Source of the DNA: CAWATZ01 sp963784995
GTDB taxonomy: Bacteria > Planctomycetota > Planctomycetia > Gemmatales > Gemmataceae
Length of the DNA: 64,000 bases
Direction: 5' to 3'
Assembly (NCBI GenBank): GCA_963784995.1
Contig: CAWATZ010000013.1
Coordinates: forward strand, 558,001 to 622,000
The position numbers and the translations under genes are program-made. Shown one piece after another: positions 1-9,268 of this stretch. Below the pieces are notes generated by a model. That model searched no databases, was not told the DNA's origin, and saw only the letters and a program-made list of their open reading frames with translations. Position 1 is the stretch's first letter. The number at the start of each line of letters is the position of its first letter.

Positions 1-902
1 TTGCCGCGCTGGGCCAGCAGCGCTGCCAGCCGGTCAGCGGAGAAGCGCGGCTCGTCCAGCAGCAGGCTCTCCATCTCTTTCAGGATGAAACCACTCAAAT
101 CCTCTCCCGTCCAGCCCAGTTCCTGCAAACGCCGGCCCACGAACGCGTAACAGCCCTCGCTCAGCTTGGTGGTTTGCTTGGAGACGTTGCCCTCGTGGAT
201 GCCCACCAGGCGGGCCACCTCGCGCTGGCTCACGCGGTAACGCAAGCGCAGGCCGAGGATCAGCACCTGGCTGTCTTCCAGGTTCGCCAGCCATTCCCGG
301 GCGATCAGGCGGAACTCCTCGTACCAGCGGTCCTCCTCGTGAACGGGCAGGGCCAGCTCGCCGTCGTGCAGGTCGTCGTCGGGCAGCGACTGGAAATGGC
401 TGCCGGGCCGGAGGTCCGAGAGATGTTTGTTCTGAAAGACGCGGATCAGCCAGGGGACCAGCGGCCGCTGGCCGTCGTAGCGGGCCAGGATCGGCACCGA
501 GCCCGGCCGTTCGCCGGCCAGCAGGTAGCCCCAGAACTCGGCCACCGCCTGCTCCTGCCGTTCCTCGTTGCGCGGAAAGAGCCGGACCGCCCGGGTCCGC
601 AGGGCATCGACCAGCAGACAATCGGTGCGATTGGCCCGCGAGGCGAACAGGGCCTCCCACGCCGGGGAAAGTCCTTCCAGACAGGAACAGGCCAGGAACC
701 AGTCGAGGACGAAAATCTGCTCCAGGAAGGCCCCCCAGCCGGCGTCCTCGCCCGCCTTGAGGCGCTTGGGACGGGCCAGGTCGTAGGCCCGGAGCAGGTG
801 CCGCTCGAAACCGCTGGCCGGCAGGAGGATCCGCGGCAGCCGCAGCCGGCAGAAGTGATACAGCAGGCTGATCTGGACCGCGCTGGGGGGGTGCTCGGCC
901 AT
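1..902 (-). CDS. RNA polymerase sigma-70 family (ECF-like) factor, 3' end outside the window
   Basis: An open minus-strand frame of 300 codons starts at the ATG at 900-902 and runs off the window start without a stop, so the C-terminus is missing. Residues ~145-165 (RYDGQRPLVPWLIRVFQNK) match sigma region 2, the core-binding and -10 recognition helix pattern. Residues ~215-240 (LRYRVSQREVARLVGIHEG) look like the region 4 helix-turn-helix that reads the -35 box. The first ~130 residues form an extra helical N-terminal region not found in short ECF factors. It would act as an alternative sigma factor in transcription. Downstream context is not visible. The fold assignment is fairly secure; the target regulon is unknown. 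Confidence 0.72.
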   Translation of the reverse strand, partial: MAEHPPSAVQISLLYHFCRLRLPRILLPASGFERHLLRAYDLARPKRLKAGEDAGWGAFLEQIFVLDWFLACSCLEGLSPAWEALFASRANRTDCLLVDALRTRAVRLFPRNEERQEQAVAEFWGYLLAGERPGSVPILARYDGQRPLVPWLIRVFQNKHLSDLRPGSHFQSLPDDDLHDGELALPVHEEDRWYEEFRLIAREWLANLEDSQVLILGLRLRYRVSQREVARLVGIHEGNVSKQTTKLSEGCYAFVGRRLQELGWTGEDLSGFILKEMESLLLDEPRFSADRLAALLAQRG

Positions 903-926
903 GGGGGAACCTCAGCGGGTGAGACT

Positions 927-990
927 GTTTAGCCGCGACGCGCAGCGGAGCGCGGCAGACCCCGCGCTCCGCTGCGCGTCGCGGCTAAAC
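927..990. repeat. Perfect 29-bp inverted repeat (intergenic hairpin)
   Basis: Positions 927-955 and 962-990 are exact reverse complements with a 6-nt loop. It lies between the sigma factor start (902, minus) and the MlaD-OmpA stop (1001, minus). It could terminate transcription of the MlaD-OmpA gene, but there is no T-tract, so it may equally be one of the REP-like hairpins seen elsewhere in the window. Confidence 0.85.
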
Positions 991-1000
991 TTGTTTGTGG

Positions 1001-2050
1001 TCACTCGCGAACCGGCACGAACACCAGGATCTCGACCCGGGACGGTTCGACCGCTTCGCGTTCGGGTGTCGGGGGCGGGTTGACGCCCATGCCCAGCGGC
1101 GTCACCTTGCGGTTGGAGGAGAACCAGCCCATCTTGTGGACGGAGTGCTTGTTCTTGAGGTAGTCGCAGACCGCCTCGCTCTGCCGGGTGGTCAGCACCT
1201 TGGCGGCCGAGGCGTTGGGGTGGCTGGCCGGGTCGGCATAGGCGACGACCACCACCTCGGAGCCCTTGTGCTTCATTCCCTCCAGCCAGGGAGCGACCAT
1301 GTCCAGCTTGCTCTTTCCCTGGGCGGTGAGGATGGCCTGGCCGGGCTCGAACAGGTCGGTCTCGGCGAAGACACGCCGGTCGCGGTTGCAGTCCGGCCGT
1401 TCCAGCAGGCCGACCGGGTTCTCGACGTAGCCGCCCACCAGCGGCAGCTTGTGCATGCCGTCGGCCACCTGCTGAATGGAAGTGCCCGTTTCCTTCATTT
1501 GCTTCAGAGCGGCCACCAGGTTATCGTGGGCCTCCGGGTCGCTGGCCAGCCGGCCAATGCTGCCCTTGCCGTTCCGCAGCTCTTCGAGCGTCTGCCCGGC
1601 CTGGTTCACCAGGTCGGCCAGTTCGGTCACCGGCAGCGCTTCGAGCAGCGCTCCCTCGCCGGCCGGCATGTCCGTCTCGCCCCGGGCGGCCGGCAGGACC
1701 TCGACCACCTTGCCGCCGATCAGCCCCTCGCTGACGATCTGCACCCGCGAGTGGACCCGGACCAGGTGGCGATACTGGCTCTTGAGCTTCAGCCGCAGCA
1801 CCACGGGGCCGCCGGGCTTTTGGGGCGGCTCCAGGGCGCAGACCTCGCCGGCGTCAATGCCCTGGATGCGGACACGGGTGCCCACCTCGACGCCGCGGAC
1901 TTCGGGAAAGCTGGCACCCACCGTCAGGGCGTTCGAGCCGAACCACCCCCGGCTGCCGACCGCGAACAGACCGGTGGCCGCCAAACCCAGGGCAACCAGG
2001 ATCACCAGCCCCAGAACCAGCGCCTGCCAGCGCGACAGCGAACGCGACAC
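1001..2050 (-). CDS. MlaD/MCE-domain envelope protein with C-terminal OmpA-like domain
   Basis: This 349-residue protein starts at a GTG at 2048-2050, chosen because the sequence AGGCGGAGG lies just upstream. An upstream in-frame ATG at 2140 lacks such a site. Residues ~8-32 form one membrane anchor. Residues ~38-125 are an MCE/MlaD domain (VGTRVRIQGIDAGEV, followed by the GLIGGKVVEV segment) of the kind used in lipid transport across the envelope. The C-terminal ~110 residues resemble an OmpA peptidoglycan-binding domain (FEPGQAILTAQGKSKLD, then LTTRQSEAV and a final RVEILVFVP). So it is probably an inner-membrane-anchored lipid-binding protein tethered to the cell wall. No permease or ATPase partner is in the window. 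Confidence 0.75.
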   Translation of the reverse strand: MSRSLSRWQALVLGLVILVALGLAATGLFAVGSRGWFGSNALTVGASFPEVRGVEVGTRVRIQGIDAGEVCALEPPQKPGGPVVLRLKLKSQYRHLVRVHSRVQIVSEGLIGGKVVEVLPAARGETDMPAGEGALLEALPVTELADLVNQAGQTLEELRNGKGSIGRLASDPEAHDNLVAALKQMKETGTSIQQVADGMHKLPLVGGYVENPVGLLERPDCNRDRRVFAETDLFEPGQAILTAQGKSKLDMVAPWLEGMKHKGSEVVVVAYADPASHPNASAAKVLTTRQSEAVCDYLKNKHSVHKMGWFSSNRKVTPLGMGVNPPPTPEREAVEPSRVEILVFVPVRE

Positions 2051-2424
2051 GGTTTTCCTCCGCCTTGCGGGCCTCTCGCGGCAACTGTCCCCAAACCCTG
2101 ATCCTATTATAGCGTCCCGAGACCCGGCAGCGGACAGCAATTGTCCGGTTCGGTCCCAGCGGCCTCCAGGATGCCCTTCTTTCCCAAATCGCGATTTTTC
2201 ATCTTGTCAAGAGCGCGCCGATGCGGGAAACTAACAGGAAGAGGTGGAGGACGGGATGCTTGCTCCTCAACCCACCGCCAGGACCGATTTGCCTTCCTTG
2301 AGGATTCCGCTTTCTGTTTGCTCCCTCCAGGCCACGTTGTTCGTATAGAATCTTGACGCCCACGATCCCCGGTGCCACCATGAACAAACCGGGTTGTCAG
2401 GACCAGACCACACCGAGGCCACGC

Positions 2425-2982
2425 ATGAATTGCCGCCGCTGGGGAATGCTTCTTTCGCTTCTGCTCCTGGCAGGTTGTCAGGGGAGCGAGGAGATCACAC
2501 ATTACCAGGCCGATCGGCTCAAGCCGCGCGAACCGGAACGGCTGCTCGGCGCCATCGTCCTCCGTACCAAAGGTCCGGACTGGTTCTTCAAATTTGTCGG
2601 GCCGGCCTCGGTCGTGGCCAAGCACGAAGAGGAATTCCACAAATTGATCGGTTCCGTTCGGGCTGGTGACAGGGCGGACTCTCCTCTGACCTGGACCCTT
2701 CCGAACGGCTGGGAGCAGGAGCCGGGCGAAGGCTTCCGCGTGGCGTTGCTGTGCTTTGGTCCGGGCCACGGACTGGAGCTTACGGTGTCGAAATCCGGCG
2801 GTGGTTTGCTGCAAAACGTCAATCGCTGGCTGGACCAGATGGGCCTGAAGGAAATCGACACCGAGAAGGAACTGCGTGAACGGAAAATCATCAAGGACTT
2901 GCAAAGCAATGGGCTCACCATTGTCCTGGTGGACGTGACCGGAGTTGGGGGCCGAGCCCATCGTGGCATGCCAGGCCGCTGA
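2425..2982 (+). CDS. Putative lipoprotein upstream of the cytochrome c maturation genes
   Basis: A 185-residue protein with an N-terminal signal MNCRRWGMLLSLLLLAGCQ, whose LAGC lipobox predicts lipidation at Cys18 and export. An ATG 15 codons upstream (2380) is possible, but the signal peptide favours 2425. The mature part has no domain I recognise. It contains WTLPNGWEQEPGEGFRVA and a GLTIVLVDVTG strand that looks conserved. It ends 20 bp before the resB start on the same strand, so it is likely the first gene of a resB-ccsA operon and may have an accessory role in cytochrome maturation; that role is inferred from position only. Confidence 0.6.
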   Translation: MNCRRWGMLLSLLLLAGCQGSEEITHYQADRLKPREPERLLGAIVLRTKGPDWFFKFVGPASVVAKHEEEFHKLIGSVRAGDRADSPLTWTLPNGWEQEPGEGFRVALLCFGPGHGLELTVSKSGGGLLQNVNRWLDQMGLKEIDTEKELRERKIIKDLQSNGLTIVLVDVTGVGGRAHRGMPGR

Positions 2983-3002
2983 CCCTGTTTGGGAGCGAAT
3001 TC

Positions 3003-4390
3003 ATGAGTGAAACCTCGATCCAGACCGCGCCCGAAGCGAAAGCCGGCATTCCTCCGAAAGAGCCTGGCGTCGCGACCACCGCAGTCCCGCCGCTCGGTCG
3101 GCCGCGCCCAAGGCCGCTCACCTCCGGATCTTTCAGTGGCTGGCCTCGCTGCGGCTGACCGTCATCCTGTTCGTGCTGTCGCTGATCCTGGTCTTCGTCG
3201 GCACGCTGGCCCAGATGGACGACAACATCCACGGCGTCGTCAACCGCTATTTCCGCTCCTTTTACGTCTGGGTGCCGTTCCAGCTGTTCGCGCGCTTCTG
3301 CATGGTGTTCTTCGGCGTCGACCGCGCCACCCAGATTCCCGGGGCCTTCCCCTTCCCGGGCGGCTGGACGCTGGGCACGGCCCTGCTGGTCAACCTCCTG
3401 GCCGCTCACCTGGTCCGTTTCAAGATCAGCTGGAAGCGCTCGGGCATTCTGCTGATCCACAGCGGTCTGATCCTGATGATGCTCGGTGAACTGTTCACGG
3501 GCCTGTTCGCGATCGAGGGCAACATGACCATCCGGGAGGGCGAGCGCTCCAATTTCCTGGAACACGTCGATCATCAGGAGCTGGCCCTGGTCCGCGTGGC
3601 AGAGGACGGCAAGGACGACCACGTGGTCATTCCCGATACGAAACTGAAACCCGGCAGCACCATCAGCGACCCGCAGTTGCCGGTTGACGTCGAAGTGATC
3701 CGCTATTACACCAATTCCGTCCTTGGGGTGGTCAGGAACTCGGAGTTTGCTCGGGAACTGCAGGGAACCCCCCTGGGCGGCGTGGCCACGGAGATTAACA
3801 GGGTCCCGGACGACCTGCAGCAGCTGGCGGATTCTGGACTGTACAACCAGGCCTGTCCCCTTCCCGCGCCCCGATCAGTCGGCGTTGCAGGGGACCAGTC
3901 CGACTTTCCCTCGGCCTACGTGGTTTTCAAGGACAAGGACACGAAAAAGGTCCTGGGGACCTACTTCGTGTCGGTCTGGCTGCCGTTTCTGAACGTCGGC
4001 ACCCAGCGACTGATCGTCGATGGCAAAACGTATGAGGTCGCCTTGCGCTTCAAGCGCACCTACAAGCCCTACAACGTCTACCTCTCCCGGGTGAAAACGA
4101 CCTTCTACGCCAACACCAGGAAGGAAAAATCGTACCACAGCGTGGTGCGATTGCAAGATCCCAGCCGGGGCGAGGACATCGATTTCAAAATTTACATGAA
4201 CCAGCCGCTCCGCTACCAGGGTGAGACGTTTTACCAGGCCAGCGTTCGGGGCAAGGACACCACGGTCCTTCAGGTCGTCAAGAACAGGGGCTGGCTGCTG
4301 CCCTACGTCTCCTGCGTTGTGGTATCGCTGGGCATGCTGATCCACTTTATGCTGAGTCTGTCCACCTTCCTGAGCCGGAGGTCGTCATGA
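3003..4390 (+). CDS. resB: Cytochrome c biogenesis protein ResB, N-terminus frameshifted
   Basis: ResB works with CcsA to deliver haem and reduced apocytochrome c outside the cytoplasmic membrane (system II). The ATG at 3003 opens MSETSIQTAPEAKAG but that frame stops near 3160. The first transmembrane segment (AAHLRIFQWLASLRLTVIL) lies in the neighbouring frame and continues without a break to 4390. A one-base shift around 3095-3110 is therefore needed. The remaining 405 codons hold TM2-TM3 near LGTALLVNLLAAHLV and SGILLIHSGLILMMLGELF, a long periplasmic domain, and the last TM near LPYVSCVVVSLGMLIHFML. Its stop overlaps the ccsA ATG (ATGA at 4387). The identification is strong; whether the shift is real or an assembly indel is undecided. 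Confidence 0.8.
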
Positions 4391-6398
4391 AGAACTTTGC
4401 CAACGTGTTCCCCTGGTTGGTGGTGGGCCTGGCGACTCTGGTCTTCATCCTGTTCATGATGCCGTCCCAGCCACCGGCCAACGGCATGGACATCGAGGGT
4501 TTTGGCCGGTTGCCCATCCACGATCACGGCCGGCCCAAGCCGCTGGACACCCTGGCCCGGACCTCGGTCGCGCGGATGGTCAATAGCCAGACCATCTATG
4601 CCAAAGACCAGACTCTGAGTGCGACGCAGTGGTTGCTGAACATGCTGGCGGTGGGGATGGCCGAGGAGTATCAGAGCGTCACCATCCTGGACCCGGGTCT
4701 GGTTTCGGAGCTGAAACTTCGCGAGAACCCGAACAATCGCTACAGTTTGCGTCAACTCGATGAGAAAAAAGAGCAGATCAAGCAACTGGCGGCGGAAGCA
4801 AAGAACAAGGACTCCAAGACCCAGCGCGACAAGGATGCCATCTGGATCGAGTACTGCCTGGACAACCAACGGCTCGCTCGGGCGGAGCACGTGCTCGATG
4901 GGCTGGACAAGCAGAAAATCAACATGCGCTCCTTGACCCTGGTCAAGATTGAGAGCCTGGACGTCCTGTCCATGCTGGGTCTGGAGCAGCGTCCTGGGTT
5001 CCGCTATTCCATCGATGAAGTCACTCAGAACGGCGGGCAGTTTGCCAAGTTCTACAAAAAGGCCCGCGAACTGACCTTGCGGCGGAGTCAGCGGGAAAAA
5101 CTGACCAGTCCGGTCGATGGGCAGGTCCTCGATCTCCATGACCGGCTGGGGATTTATTCGGAGTGGCTTGCTCTGGTCGGGGGCACGATTGTCCCTGTGG
5201 AAGGGCAGACGAAGTGGGTAACGCTCAACGAAGCTCTGGACGCGCGGCGCCGGCGCTGGTCCCGCCCGCGCTCCGGAAGCTGGAAGTGATCCTTTATGCC
5301 TATGCCACCAGCAATGCCAACGCCTTCAACAAGGGGGTGGCTGAATACCGCGAGGAACTGGCCGAGCAGTATCCAGCCGAGTACTCGACCAACCAGCTGG
5401 AGTATTTCCTCAACGATTGCAGTCCGTTCTTTCTCTGTGCGTGCTTCTACGTCGTGGCCTTTGTCCTGTGCTGTCTGTCGTGGACCGGCTGGCGCACGCC
5501 GTTGAGCCGGGCGGCGTTTGCCCTCTGTGTGTTGCTGGTGCTGGTTCAGACCTGGGGCCTGGCCACACGCATGTACATCATGGGCCGGCCGCCGGTGACG
5601 AACCTTTACTCCTCGGCCGTGTTTATCGGCTGGGGCTGTGTGGTGTTGTGCCTGGTCCTGGAATGGATCTTCAAGAATGGGATCGGCACACTGGTGGCCT
5701 CGGTCCTTGGCTTCCTTCCTCTGATCGTGGCCCAGAATCTCCTCGACACGGGCGAAACGATGGAGGTGCTGGAGCCGGTGCTGGACACCACCTTCTGGCT
5801 GGCAACGCACGTGGTCTGCGTCACCCTGGGCTACACGGCGACGTTCGTGGCCGGCTTCCTGGGGCTGGCGTACGTCTTCTTCGGCTACGTCACGCCCCTG
5901 CTGCAAGACCGCTCCGCGTCGAAGGCGCTGGCCAACATGATCTACGGCGTCGTCTGCTTTGCGACGCTCTTGAGCTTCGTCGGCACGGTGCTGGGCGGCA
6001 TCTGGGCCGACCAGTCCTGGGGCCGTTTCTGGGGCTGGGACCCGAAGGAAAACGGGGCGGTGCTGATCGTGATCTGGAACGCGCTGCTCCTGCATGCCCG
6101 CTGGGGCGGCCTGGTCAAGGAGCGCGGCCTGGCCGTCCTGGCCGTGGGCGGCAACATCATCACCGCCTGGTCGTGGTTCGGCACCAACCAGCTGGGCGTT
6201 GGCCTGCACGCCTACGGCTTCAACGACAAGCTGGCCACCAGCCTGGTGATCTTCTGGTTCAGCCAGTTTATGTTCATCGCCCTGGGCTGCTTGCCTCTCC
6301 GCTGGTGGTGGAGCTTCGCGCCGCAACCGCTGCAGCCCGCCGGCATCCCGGCGACCGCGACGGCCAACGTGCGCAAGGGACGTAAGCTGCGCGTCTGA
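4387..6398 (+). CDS. ccsA: Cytochrome c assembly protein CcsA, internal frameshift
   Basis: Large planctomycete-type CcsA (ResC) haem handler of cytochrome c maturation system II. The first frame covers 4387 to about 5250: one TM (WLVVGLATLVFILFMM) and a long soluble insert. It then runs out of frame. The second frame from about 5250 to 6398 continues it with APALVPPALRKLEVILYAY and the multi-spanning domain, including the haem-binding signature WGRFWGWDPKENGAVLI at 6020-6070. A single-base change within the GC-rich stretch 5240-5260 joins the two halves. The start overlaps resB by 4 bp. Because the WWD motif and both halves are well preserved, an indel error is more likely than loss of the gene. 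Confidence 0.85.
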
Positions 6399-6407
6399 GT
6401 TCCACCC

Positions 6408-6468
6408 CACAAGCCCGAAGCGCCAGCGAGGGACAGATGGAATCCCTCGCTGGCGCTTCGGGCTTGTG
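6408..6468. repeat. 26-bp inverted repeat, REP-like family A (full hairpin)
   Basis: Arms 6408-6433 and 6443-6468 are exact reverse complements with a 9-nt loop, 9 bp after the ccsA stop. One arm (core AAGCCCGAAGCGCCAGCGAG) recurs in diverged form inside the broken PSD1 gene at 13267-13294. It may double as the terminator of the resB-ccsA operon. Confidence 0.85.
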
Positions 6469-6529
6469 CGGCCGGTCGGATACAACTCCCCTGGACCGAA
6501 ATCCCTACAACAACCCAGAGGTCGCGGAG

Positions 6530-6567
6530 CCGCCCTCCCCGGGTTGCGCTGCGCTCCACCCGGGGCT
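6530..6567. repeat. Single arm of REP-like family B
   Basis: This stretch (core CCCCGGGTTGCGCTGCGCTC) is nearly identical to one arm of the 37-bp inverted repeat at 53206-53297. It sits 23 bp before the ferredoxin start, without a matching second arm here. Confidence 0.75.
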
Positions 6568-6590
6568 ATCTTCTTGAAGATGAGGTTGCC

Positions 6591-6947
6591 ATGCCGAAAT
6601 TGACCGTGGAGGGAGTGGGCGAGTTCGACGTTCCCCAGGGCAAGCGTCTGGTGCTGGCCCTGGAGGACGAGGCCCGGATCGATCAACTGCACGCCTGCGG
6701 CGGCAATGCCCGCTGCACCACCTGCCGGGTGGAGTTCGTCGCCGGCGAGCCGGACCAGATGACCGCCGCCGAGAAGGCGGTGCTACTGGCACGGGGCCTG
6801 TCGGGAGTGCGGCTCAGCTGCCAGATCGTCTGCGACCACGACATGACCGTGCGGGCCATCAGCCGGCTGGCCGGGAGCGGCCGCAAGGATGTCGGCGGAC
6901 GCCCGGACGACGCCATCACCCCGCCGCCGCAGTGGGTCCCGAAATGA
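6591..6947 (+). CDS. 2Fe-2S ferredoxin
   Basis: A 118-residue plant-type ferredoxin. The cluster ligands are visible as Cys36, Cys42 and Cys45 (HACGGNARCTTCRVEF) and Cys77 (LSCQIVC). The fold strand LTVEGVGEFDVPQGKRL opens the protein. It would carry single electrons in the cytoplasm. The C-terminal 30 residues (after SRLAG) are an extension without recognisable motif. Its TGA overlaps the ATG of the next gene (ATGA at 6944), so the two are probably co-translated; a functional link to that enzyme is inferred only from this overlap. Confidence 0.88.
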   Translation: MPKLTVEGVGEFDVPQGKRLVLALEDEARIDQLHACGGNARCTTCRVEFVAGEPDQMTAAEKAVLLARGLSGVRLSCQIVCDHDMTVRAISRLAGSGRKDVGGRPDDAITPPPQWVPK

Positions 6948-8050
6948 AGATCACTCGCATCCGCGCCTACCGGGTCGAACTGCCGCTCCACGAGGGCAGC
7001 TACAAGTGGTCCGGCGGCAAGTCGGTCACGGTCTTCGACTCAACGGTCGTGCAGGTCGAGACCGATGCCGGCGTCACCGGCTACGGCGAAGTCTGTCCGC
7101 TGGGTCCGTTCTACCTGCCGGCCTACGCCAACGGGGTCCGGGCCGGGATCGCGGAGCTGGGGCCGCATCTGCTCGGCGAAGATCCGCTGCAGCTGCTGAA
7201 GCTCAATCGGCGGATGGACGCCGCTCTCAAGGGGCACAACTACGTCAAGTCCGGCATCGACATGGCCTGCTGGGACATCCTCGGCAAGGTCACGGGGCAA
7301 CCGGTCTGCACTCTGCTGGGCGGCCGCTACGGCGAGGACTTCGGCCTGTACCGGGCCATCTCGCAGGAGTCGCCGGAGGCGATGGCCAGCCGGGTGGCCG
7401 GCTACCGGGCCGAGGGGTATCGCCGTTTCCAGCTCAAGGTCGGCGGCGATCCGGCCGTGGACATCGACCGCATCCACGCGGTCGCCGAGAAGCTCCAGCC
7501 CGGTGACCGGCTGATCGCCGACGCCAACACCGGCTGGCTGATGCACGACGCCATGCGCGTTGTCCGGGCGGTGCGCGACGTGGACGTTTACGTCGAGCAG
7601 CCCTGCCTCAGTTACGAGGAGTGCCTGTCAATCCGCCGGCACACCGATCATCCGTTCGTCCTCGACGAGGTGATCGATTCCATCGACGTGCTGCTCCGCG
7701 GCCATGCGGATCGGGCGATGGACGTGGTGAACCTCAAGATCAGCAAGCTGGGCGGACTCACGAAGACCAAGCAGGCCCGCGACCTGTGCGTCTCGCTGGG
7801 CGTGGCCATGACGCTGGAGGACAGCTGGGGCGGAGACATCGTCACCGCGGCCATCGCTCATCTGGCGCACAGCACGCCGCCGGAGTTCCAGTTCACGGCC
7901 ACCGACTTCAACAGCTACGTCACGGTCAGCATCGCCGAGGGGGCGCCGAAGCGCGTCAACGGGCGGATGGCGGCATCCACGGCACCGGGGTTGGGAGTAA
8001 CGCCGCGGTGGGACGTGCTGGGGTCGCCGGTGGTGGAGGTGGCTCGATAA
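6944..8050 (+). CDS. Enolase-superfamily enzyme, probable cis-3-hydroxy-L-proline dehydratase type
   Basis: 368 residues, with the two-domain layout of the mandelate racemase/muconate lactonizing subgroup. N-terminal capping domain: MKITRIRAYRVELPLHEGSY and GEVCPLGPFYLPAYANGVRA. Barrel: substrate-side Lys in FQLKVGG, metal ligands in IADANTGW, VEQPCL and LDEVIDS, a Lys in NLKISKLGG, and the EDSWGGDI loop. The LPLHEGSYKWSGGK opening and PLGPFYLPAYA resemble cis-3-hydroxyproline dehydratases and hydroxyproline-betaine epimerases rather than mandelate racemase. The ATG at 6944 was preferred to an in-frame GTG at 6932 because it overlaps the ferredoxin stop. Class secure, exact substrate tentative. 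Confidence 0.82.
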   Translation: MKITRIRAYRVELPLHEGSYKWSGGKSVTVFDSTVVQVETDAGVTGYGEVCPLGPFYLPAYANGVRAGIAELGPHLLGEDPLQLLKLNRRMDAALKGHNYVKSGIDMACWDILGKVTGQPVCTLLGGRYGEDFGLYRAISQESPEAMASRVAGYRAEGYRRFQLKVGGDPAVDIDRIHAVAEKLQPGDRLIADANTGWLMHDAMRVVRAVRDVDVYVEQPCLSYEECLSIRRHTDHPFVLDEVIDSIDVLLRGHADRAMDVVNLKISKLGGLTKTKQARDLCVSLGVAMTLEDSWGGDIVTAAIAHLAHSTPPEFQFTATDFNSYVTVSIAEGAPKRVNGRMAASTAPGLGVTPRWDVLGSPVVEVAR

Positions 8051-8112
8051 GGCGATCTGCTCCGGGCGTTCCCCTCCGGTTTCCGAACACCTCCTGACAG
8101 GAGCGGTTGGTG

Positions 8113-8382
8113 TCAAGGATGAGATCGAGACAGGTCCCGCTCCGCCTCCTTGCGTGCTTTCCGGCACGACCTTCCCGAGGAAGAGGCTTCCAGGACCATC
8201 TTGATTTCCTCGGCCGACATGCCCCGTTCCAGCATGGCATGCTTGAGGGAGGCGTCCAGTTCCGCCTGGCGCGATTTGCGGAGGTAGTTCGTGACGGTGC
8301 CGAAGACGATCCCCAGCATGGGAATCAGCAAGGCCATGGTGACGACGATCAGCCAGGGGTTTTCCGCTAACAGTTCGTACAT
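8113..8382 (-). CDS. Small membrane protein of unknown function
   Basis: 89 residues with one transmembrane segment at residues ~10-28 (PWLIVVTMALLIPMLGIVFG), followed by a charged cytoplasmic helix (LRKSRQAELDASLKHAMLER) and a GMSAEEIKMVLEA motif. This TM-plus-coiled-helix layout resembles small phage-shock PspB/C-like or cation-channel regulator proteins, but no specific family is recognised. It stands convergent to the enolase-superfamily gene and downstream of a truncated DUF1549 gene. Confidence 0.6.
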   Translation of the reverse strand: MYELLAENPWLIVVTMALLIPMLGIVFGTVTNYLRKSRQAELDASLKHAMLERGMSAEEIKMVLEASSSGRSCRKARKEAERDLSRSHP

Positions 8383-8469
8383 GATCGAGATTCCCTCGGG
8401 AGGGTGATGGTGAGTGCGCCCTGCTTGTTATTCGCTGGTTGTTGCTTCGCATTTGCGCGGAGCAACGGA

Positions 8470-9036
8470 TCATGCGTCCACTTCCGGGGCGGCGGGAAAG
8501 ACGCGCCGGCCGCGTGCCTCGCGGGTGATCGCCTCGCAATCGAAGCGAGCGTCGAAGCCGAACAGCGACAGCCGGAAGCCGTTCTGGCCGCTGGCCTTGC
8601 CGTGACAGCCGCCGGCGTTGCAGCCGAGCCGGCTGAGCAAGGGCACCACCTCGGTCTGGAAGTCCACCGGCCGGGCCTCGCCCACGCCGCTCACGGTCAC
8701 CGGCACCTCGATGCGCTCCGAGCCGCGCTCGATCCGAATGGTCGCCGAGCCGTCCCCCACCGGCGTGACGTAGCCGGCCCTGTCGATTCGAGCCACGGCG
8801 GGGTTGCTGCTGGCGTAGGTCACGGCGCGGGTCAGGTCGCGATTCGCCCCGGCGACAAGCAGCTGACAGCCGGCATAGGCGTCCTTGAAGGTCACGGATC
8901 GGGGCGTACAGAGCAGCTCCGCCTGGGTTTGCGGAAGCGCGGGACGGAAAAGGAGGGCCAGCAGGGCAGCAGCGATCCAGGTGGAAAAACGAGGAGGGCG
9001 CTGGTAAGCATGCAAGAGGCAGGGGGGTGGGATCAC
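8470..9036 (-). pseudogene. Truncated N-terminus of a Big2/DUF1549 planctomycete cytochrome-like protein
   Basis: The frame (GTG at 9034-9036, or an in-frame ATG at 9285) shows an export signal (WIAAALLALLFRPALPQ), a Big2 immunoglobulin-like domain (YASSNPAVARIDRAGYVTPVGDGSATI) and a haem-type motif LGCNAGGCHGK followed by QNGFRLSLFGFD. In planctomycetes this head is normally followed by ~600 residues of DUF1549 and DUF1553. Here it stops abruptly after RRVFPAAPE with VDA and a stop. Nothing of the remainder is found nearby on either strand. I read it as the 5' remnant of a deleted gene. Confidence 0.7.
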
Positions 9037-9268
9037 GCTTCTTCTGTTAACGATACTCCGGCGCGACCATCTCTGCAAGAGGTTGCCCGGAAAGTCCCGT
9101 TGGTTTTGAATCTCGGATGTACACCTCCTGGCGCAACAAGTTCTGCGCCAGCAACGGCCTATCCGGGCCGGGGATCGGTGGCGATGCCAACCCTGACACC
9201 TGTTTTGGGACCTGTGAGTTGCCTGGTTGAGGGCCTGATTGCTTGGGGCAGCGCGAAAAGGAGGGAAA

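Noticed and set aside
174..932. Long plus-strand frames at 174-932, 995-2101, 2107-2961 (minus) and similar
   Set aside because: They mirror the true genes on the other strand and have the Gln/His/Ala/Arg-rich composition of antisense translations of GC-rich coding DNA.
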